A stretch of 30,741 nucleotides of DNA from Myxococcales bacterium UBA1203 (lineage in GTDB: Bacteria; Myxococcota; Myxococcia; Myxococcales; UBA5297). A program made the translations under genes and the position numbers. Location: the NCBI GenBank assembly GCA_002309695.1, contig DBXV01000016.1:191-30931 (forward strand), given 5' to 3'. Below the pieces are notes generated by a model. The model was not told the origin of the DNA. It did no database searches and saw only the letters and a list, made by a program, of their open reading frames with translations. Below are positions 24,909 to 30,741 of the stretch, piece after piece; the first letter of the stretch is position 1, and every line of letters starts with the position of its first letter.

Positions 24909-24937
24909 TTGTCAGAAAATTTACACTGTGCTAACGG
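24909..24937 (+). promoter_or_regulatory. Probable rimP-nusA promoter
   Basis: TTGTCA (24909-24914), 17 bases, TAACGG (24932-24937), then CGCGGCG. The -35 is good, the -10 poor. It would start transcription near 24944, upstream of the leader terminator. Confidence 0.5.
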
Positions 24938-24973
24938 CGCGGCGTTTTTCGTGAAATCAGGCGGTTTCTTCCG

Positions 24974-25008
24974 AAAAGTGGGCGTTGTTGGCCCGCTTTT
25001 CTTTTTTT
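24974..25008 (+). terminator. Terminator/attenuator in the rimP leader
   Basis: AAAAGTGGGC (24974-24983), seven-base loop, GCCCGCTTTT (24991-25000), with one G-T mismatch-type pair, then C and seven T. The rimP Shine-Dalgarno GGAG begins only three bases later. No plus-strand gene ends upstream, so its likely job is to cut short rimP transcripts. UUUUCG (24946-24951) can pair with CGAAAA (24972-24977) as a possible antiterminator. Confidence 0.7.
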
Positions 25009-25021
25009 CTGGAGACAATCT

Positions 25022-25507
25022 TTGAAAACAGTCGCGGAACAGACTTGGGACCTCATCGCACCCATTCTGGAAAATGAGGGGTTTGAGCCCATCGACGTGG
25101 AATTTGTGCGCGAGGGGGGGCGGCATGTCCTGCGCGTTTTCATCGACAAACTGGGCGGCAGCACGCCTGGAAACGGCGTGAGCATCGACGACTGCGAGAG
25201 AGCAAGCAAAGCCATCGATCCCGCCATCGAGGTCGCTGACCTGATTCGGACGGAATACACGCTGGAGGTTTCCAGCCCGGGCATCGAGAGGCCTCTGACG
25301 CGGCCCGCTCATTTTGAGCGCGCCATTGGGCAGCGAATTCATGTCCGCCTCTACAAGCCTCAGTTTGAACCGCCGCGAAAGGCGCTGACGGGCATTCTGG
25401 CGGCCTTCTCAGACGACAGGATTGCCATCGATGTCGAGGGCGCCGGCCGATTTGAAATCGACAGAAAGGATATCGCTAGGGCCAACCTGAAGCCGGAGTG
25501 GGACTGA
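25022..25507 (+). CDS. rimP: Ribosome maturation factor RimP
   Basis: 161 residues from a TTG at 25022 with GGAG (25011-25014) seven bases upstream. It matches RimP along its length: GFEPIDVEFVREGGRHVLRV, FIDKLGG, GVSIDDCERASKAIDPAIEV, YTLEVSSPGIERPLTRPAHF and a C-terminal Sm-like domain ending KDIARANLKPEW. RimP assists assembly of the 30S ribosomal subunit. Its place before nusA and infB is the common bacterial order. The TTG start and the leader terminator should both keep its expression low. Confidence 0.95.
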   Translation: MKTVAEQTWDLIAPILENEGFEPIDVEFVREGGRHVLRVFIDKLGGSTPGNGVSIDDCERASKAIDPAIEVADLIRTEYTLEVSSPGIERPLTRPAHFERAIGQRIHVRLYKPQFEPPRKALTGILAAFSDDRIAIDVEGAGRFEIDRKDIARANLKPEWD

Positions 25508-25713
25508 CATTCCTGCAGGCTGCGCATCATGCCGAAAGAAAGCCGTGATTTGAGATGAGACGAAAGGGATGCGGGGAAAGCTCCGCATCAGGGTGACAGC
25601 GCCGGGACCAAATGCCGCACAGATGCCCGCCGCCATACAGCCCCCCGCCTGAGGAACGTGCCGCTTCCGGGCGCTAGGGGCCGAAAACCACAATCTGAGG
25701 AAGGAACGAAGCC
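25508..25713 (+). other. rimP-nusA spacer with a hairpin
   Basis: 206 bases. GATGCGG (25568-25574) pairs with CCGCATC (25583-25589) over an eight-base loop, but no T run follows. GCTAGGGG (25673-25680) looks like the -10 regions noted elsewhere but lacks a -35. No small gene is supported. Confidence 0.5.
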
Positions 25714-27390
<1,677 letters not shown>

Positions 27391-27420
27391 AAAGGACGGG
27401 ACGAAGCGCCCGCTGCCGTC

Positions 27421-27463
27421 ATGTTTTTTTCGGGGACGAGTGATCGTCCCCGAAAACATTTTT
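27421..27463 (+). terminator. Intrinsic terminator after nusA
   Basis: CGGGGACGA (27431-27439), loop GTGA, TCGTCCCCG (27444-27452), a perfect nine-base stem that can extend through ATGTTTT/AAAACAT, followed by five T. Confidence 0.8.
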
Positions 27464-27479
27464 CGACCACCAAAAACGA

Positions 27480-27508
27480 GTGACGCCAAAAACGGAACCG
27501 CCTAGAGC
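27480..27508 (+). promoter_or_regulatory. Possible separate infB promoter
   Basis: GTGACG (27480-27485; four of six match TTGACA), 17 bases, TAGAGC (27503-27508), then GGCGCG and a T run. It lies after the nusA terminator and resembles the rimP promoter downstream of the -10. Confidence 0.45.
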
Positions 27509-27561
27509 GGCGCGTTTTTTTTCAGTCCCCGGGTTTTGTTTTGACATGAGGAATTTGCTGA

Positions 27562-30531
27562 ATGGCCAAGAAGCGCGTTCATGAAATCGCCAAGGAGCTC
27601 AAGGCGAAGGGCATCGAGCTGGAGCCGAAGGAGCTGCTCAAGGAGCTTCTGGAGCTCGATTACCCTGTCAAAAGTCACTCCTCGTCACTGGACGAAGAGA
27701 TGGCGAATGCGGCGATCGAGAAAATTATCCAGAGGCACAAGCCCGCGCCGGCTCCCAAAGTGAAGGCCGCTGGTTTTGTCGTTCGCCGCCGTGCGGTAGC
27801 AGCTCCGTCTGCTCAGCAGAATGCGGCCGCGCCTTCCGGCGTTTCGGCGAAGCCTCCTGTCGTGCGGCGGGCGGGCAGTGCGGCCGCTGTGGAGAAGCCT
27901 GCGGGGACAGGTGCAGCGCCAGGCGGGCGCAGCGCACAGGCGGCTTCAACTCAGAGCGTTCCTGCCAAGACTGCCGTTGTCCGGACTTCTTCCGACGAGA
28001 GCCGGACGGCGGGAACAGCGGCTTCTGCTCCGGAGACGGCGGCTTCTTCTGTGAAGCCGGCGGCCGTCAAATCTGCTTCGGGCGCAGCGGCGTCGGGTGA
28101 GGGAGCCTCCGGGGCTGCTGTGACGCCGGCGCAGAGCGCGCACAGTGCCGCGAGTGGCATCAGCACCAAAAAGGACGAGCCGGCTGGCGCTGAAAAGCCT
28201 CAGAAAGCCGCTGCGGATTCCGGAACAGCCCAGGGCGCAGCTTCTTCCGGGCAGCCGAAGCTCCCCATCGAGCCCAAGAAGGAAGTCATCGTCGGTGATC
28301 AGCGCGCCGCGAATCGTGGAACGGGGCTCAGGACGAAGCCGCAGCAGCCGGGAGGCGGGCAGGCCGATGCCTCCAAGGCGGCCCCGGTCGATCCCAAGAC
28401 GCTGCATCCGACGGCCAATCAGGCGGTTGTCATCAGCCGTCCGCTGATTCCGATTCGTCGCGTGACGCCTACCGCGGCGGCGGACAATGCGCGGCGCAAC
28501 ATCCCGCAGGCACCAGGCCCCAAGGCCATCAGCACGGTCAGAGAGCTGAACGTGACCATGGGCTACAACGGGCGCCGCGAATTTACGGATGCCACTCGCG
28601 ATCAGCCTTCGAGGAAGCGCTCCGGTGCCCGCCAGGACATGAAGGAGAGCTACTCCAAGCAGGAACTTCTGGACCTGGCCCGCGGGCGTACTTCGATGCC
28701 GCCTCTGCGCGTCGCCAAGAAAAAGAAACCGCTCAAGAAGGGCGTCAAAACACAGATCACGCAGATGGCCGACGAGAAGAAAGTCATCAAAATCGACGAG
28801 AGCATCAGCGTCGCTGATTTGTCCCAGACGCTGGGCGTCAAGGCCACGGTGCTCATCCGCAAGCTCATGGACCTGGGCATGATGGTCACCATGGCCTCGA
28901 ACCTCGACATCGATACGGCCACGCTCCTCGTCAGCGACTACGGGTGGCGCGTCGAGAAGACGGGCTTTGAAATCGAGGATTACATCAGCGACGTGACGGA
29001 TGCCCCCGAGGATCTCGTTTCCCGCCCGCCGGTGGTCACCATCATGGGCCACGTCGATCACGGCAAAACGTCTCTCCTCGATGCCATCCGCAATGCGCGC
29101 GTGGCTGCCGGAGAGGCGGGCGGCATCACCCAGCACATCGGCGCCTATTCGGTGGAAACCGAGGGCGGGCGCAGGGTGACGTTCCTCGATACGCCGGGAC
29201 ACGAAGCCTTTACAGCTATGCGTGCCCGCGGCGCCAAGGTCACCGACCTGGTGGTCATCGTGGTGGCGGCCGACGACGGCGTGATGCCGCAGACGCGCGA
29301 GGCCATTAACCACGCCAAGGCCGCCGAGGTGCCCATTCTGGTGGCCATCAACAAGATGGATAAGCCGGGCGCCAATCCGCAGCACGTGAAGAATCAGCTG
29401 ATGGAGTTTGGCCTGGTGGACGAGAGCCTGGGCGGCGACACCATCATGGTTCCCGTCTCGGCCAAGACGAAGATGGGCCTGGACAACCTGCTGGAGATGA
29501 TTCTGCTCCAGTCCGAAGTTCTGGATTTGAAGTCCAATCCGAACCGCAAGGCCCATGGAACGGTGGTCGAGGCCAAGCTGGAAAAGGGCAGGGGGCCTGT
29601 GGCGACGGTCATCGTTTCCGACGGCACCCTTCGCGTGGGCGACGCCGTCGTCAGCGGCACGCAGTCCGGCAAAGTGCGGGCGATGCAGAACGACAAGGGC
29701 GAGAAGGTCACGGAGGTTCCGCCCGGCTATCCCGTGGAAATCATCGGCATGACCGGCGTGCCGACCGCGGGCGACGACTTCGACGTGGTTGAGAGCGAGA
29801 GCGCCGCCAAGGAAATTGCCCTGCACCGCACCGAGAAGGAGCGCGAGAAGGAGCTTTCCGCGTCGGCCAAGGTTCGCCTGGAAGACCTCTTCGCCAAGGC
29901 CAGCGAGGGCACGCTCAAGGAGCTGAAGCTCGTCATCAAAGCTGACGTTCAGGGCTCTGCCGAGGCGGTGAGCGCGTCCCTGTCCAAGCTGGCGACGAAG
30001 AAGGTGGGCGTGAAAATCATCCACACCGGCGTGGGCGGCATTAACGGCAACGACGTCATGCTGGCGGCCGCTTCCGATGCCATCATCGTCGGCTTCAACG
30101 TCCGCCCCGAGCTCAAGGCCTCTGAAATGGCCGCGCAGCAGGGCGTGGATATTCGCCTCTATTCCATCATCTACGAGGCGGTGGACGAGGTGCAGAAGGC
30201 CATGGAAGGCCTCCTGGAGCCCACCAAGAAGGAAAAGTCGCTGGGCCGCGCCGAAGTTCGGAACACCTTCAATGTCCCCAAGGTGGGAACGATTGCCGGC
30301 TGCTTCGTCATCGACGGCAAGGTCACGCGTTCCGCGCAGGTGCGGCTGCTGCGCGACAGCAAGGTGATTTACACCGGCAAGGTGGCCTCGCTGCGCCGCT
30401 TCAAGGATGACGTGAAGGAAGTGGAGAAGGGGTACGAATGCGGCCTCTCCATTGAGAATTTCGGCGACATCAAGCAGGGCGATGTCATCGAGGCCTTTGA
30501 GGTGGAAATTATTCGCCAGAGTCTCGACTGA
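27562..30531 (+). CDS. infB: Translation initiation factor IF-2
   Basis: 989 residues. An N-terminal IF2_N subdomain (KRVHEIAKELKAKGIELEPK, LLKELLELDYPVKSHSSSLD) is joined by a ~330-residue Ala/Pro/Ser/Lys-rich linker to a second IF2_N (VIKIDESISVADLSQTLGVK). The GTPase domain begins near 490: P loop GHVDHGKTSLLDAI, GGITQHIGAY, DTPGHEAFTAMRARG and NKMDKPGANP. Domains II, III and IV follow (KADVQGSAEAVSASLSKL; NVPKVGTIAGCFVIDGKVTR; ENFGDIKQGDVIEAFEVEII). IF-2 brings initiator tRNA to the 30S subunit and promotes subunit joining. GAGGA lies nine bases before the ATG. rbfA and truB do not follow; the transcript ends at a two-way terminator. Confidence 0.98.
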   Translation: MAKKRVHEIAKELKAKGIELEPKELLKELLELDYPVKSHSSSLDEEMANAAIEKIIQRHKPAPAPKVKAAGFVVRRRAVAAPSAQQNAAAPSGVSAKPPVVRRAGSAAAVEKPAGTGAAPGGRSAQAASTQSVPAKTAVVRTSSDESRTAGTAASAPETAASSVKPAAVKSASGAAASGEGASGAAVTPAQSAHSAASGISTKKDEPAGAEKPQKAAADSGTAQGAASSGQPKLPIEPKKEVIVGDQRAANRGTGLRTKPQQPGGGQADASKAAPVDPKTLHPTANQAVVISRPLIPIRRVTPTAAADNARRNIPQAPGPKAISTVRELNVTMGYNGRREFTDATRDQPSRKRSGARQDMKESYSKQELLDLARGRTSMPPLRVAKKKKPLKKGVKTQITQMADEKKVIKIDESISVADLSQTLGVKATVLIRKLMDLGMMVTMASNLDIDTATLLVSDYGWRVEKTGFEIEDYISDVTDAPEDLVSRPPVVTIMGHVDHGKTSLLDAIRNARVAAGEAGGITQHIGAYSVETEGGRRVTFLDTPGHEAFTAMRARGAKVTDLVVIVVAADDGVMPQTREAINHAKAAEVPILVAINKMDKPGANPQHVKNQLMEFGLVDESLGGDTIMVPVSAKTKMGLDNLLEMILLQSEVLDLKSNPNRKAHGTVVEAKLEKGRGPVATVIVSDGTLRVGDAVVSGTQSGKVRAMQNDKGEKVTEVPPGYPVEIIGMTGVPTAGDDFDVVESESAAKEIALHRTEKEREKELSASAKVRLEDLFAKASEGTLKELKLVIKADVQGSAEAVSASLSKLATKKVGVKIIHTGVGGINGNDVMLAAASDAIIVGFNVRPELKASEMAAQQGVDIRLYSIIYEAVDEVQKAMEGLLEPTKKEKSLGRAEVRNTFNVPKVGTIAGCFVIDGKVTRSAQVRLLRDSKVIYTGKVASLRRFKDDVKEVEKGYECGLSIENFGDIKQGDVIEAFEVEIIRQSLD

Positions 30532-30569
30532 ACATTTTTACTGGCCTGTCTTGGCTGGTTCGATGAAAC

Positions 30570-30607
30570 AAAAACCCGGCGCTCAGATGAGCGGCCGGGT
30601 TTTTTTG
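30570..30607. terminator. Bidirectional intrinsic terminator after infB
   Basis: AACCCGGC-GCTC pairs with GAGC-G-GCCGGGTT around an AGAT loop, with T on the plus side and TTTTTGTTTC on the minus side. It suits the convergent genes on both sides. Confidence 0.9.
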
Positions 30608-30651
30608 TGTTTGGTGACTCTCAAACAGTTAATGCTTTAGATAAATCCATA

Positions 30652-30741
30652 TTAGAGATTTCCTTTGCACATGTATTTCAGGTCGTCATCACGAATAAAG
30701 GTGCACTCAGATGAGTCCTTCTTTGTCAGAGCTTTGCACAT
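30652..30741 (-). CDS. C-terminal end of a cysteine-containing repeat-like protein (partial)
   Basis: A minus-strand frame open to the window edge and ending at TAA (complement of 30652-30654) gives the last 29 residues: KALTKKDSSECTFIRD, then DDLKYMCKGNL. The pattern (K/A)-L-x-K-x-D-x-S-x-C-x-x-I-R-D-x-D-L-x-Y-x-C-K recalls uncharacterised proteins with repeated C-x-x-I-x-D-x-D-L-R-x-x-C units. The bases ending ttgcacat occur twice, 69 bases apart, in phase with the MCK repeats at both ends of the fragment. The terminator at 30570-30607 faces it. The region is much richer in A and T than the rest of the window, so the gene may be foreign or under different constraint. It is short, so confidence is limited. 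Confidence 0.5.
   Translation of the reverse strand: MCKALTKKDSSECTFIRDDDLKYMCKGNL

Larger units (their letters stand above)
24588..25021. other. 434-base divergent region between pspA and rimP
   Basis: No convincing gene or tRNA was seen here. It holds the pspA promoter and a leader of about 150 bases on the minus strand, and the rimP promoter with a terminator-containing leader on the plus strand; these are listed separately. The middle (about 24780-24900) shows nothing I can name. Confidence 0.7.

Noticed and set aside
24782..25342. Minus-strand frame over the rimP start and leader
   Set aside because: It covers rimP and its regulatory leader and has no recognisable protein features.
27541..27546. 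Perfect TTGACA just before infB
   Set aside because: It is 15 bases from the start codon, so the matching -10 would fall inside the gene; it overlaps the ribosome binding region and is probably chance.
27946..30024. 692-codon minus-strand frame antisense to infB
   Set aside because: IF-2 is unmistakable on the plus strand; the antisense is histidine/arginine-rich with no fold.

Overview
The window is about 30.7 kb of GC-rich (roughly 60%), densely coded bacterial chromosome. The housekeeping genes (RNase R, RF3, Mfd, RimP, NusA, IF-2), a PspA homologue, LolD-type ATPase and membrane-anchored proteins suggest a Gram-negative cell. The ECF-sigma/zinc-finger/membrane fusion and several proteins I cannot place suggest a poorly sampled lineage, perhaps PVC-, Sumerlaeota- or deltaproteobacteria-like. 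That placement is a guess. I saw no tRNA, rRNA, insertion sequence, CRISPR array or prophage gene.

Layout. 1-4887 (+): the end of RNase R, a secreted TPR protein, a sigma-like membrane fusion protein, and a NarL-type histidine kinase/response regulator pair, closed by a two-way terminator. 4929-12350 (-): DUF2062-type membrane protein, a glycine-tailed conserved protein, Mfd and RF3, plus a separately terminated small membrane protein. 12441-15685 (-): an amide-bond-forming cluster of a YbdK-like carboxylate-amine ligase, an ATP-grasp protein and a class I glutamine amidotransferase, with a signal-less subtilisin-like peptidase divergent from it (15912-17042, +). 17221-17427 (+): a cold-shock protein with a hairpin leader. 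17537-24587 (-): a PspA-headed envelope locus containing an anchored solute-binding-like protein, two paralogous membrane-anchored coiled-coil proteins, an anchored protein of unknown family and a translationally coupled LolD-like ATPase with no permease. 25022-30531 (+): rimP-nusA-infB. The right edge is AT-rich and holds the end of a convergent cysteine-containing gene.

Two candidate systems stand out. One is the PspA-linked envelope locus. Its order, tandem paralogues, solute-binding-like domain without a transporter and orphan ATPase do not match a stress system I know. The other is the three-enzyme ligase/amidotransferase cluster beside a probably cytoplasmic protease, which looks built to make, and perhaps trim, a small peptide-like or amidated product.

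Regulation is partly readable. Four promoters share a TTG-type -35, a 17-base spacer, a TA-starting -10 and an unusually GC-rich stretch after the -10. An intrinsic terminator lies inside the rimP leader, just before its ribosome binding site, which suggests attenuation. infB appears to have its own promoter behind a nusA terminator.
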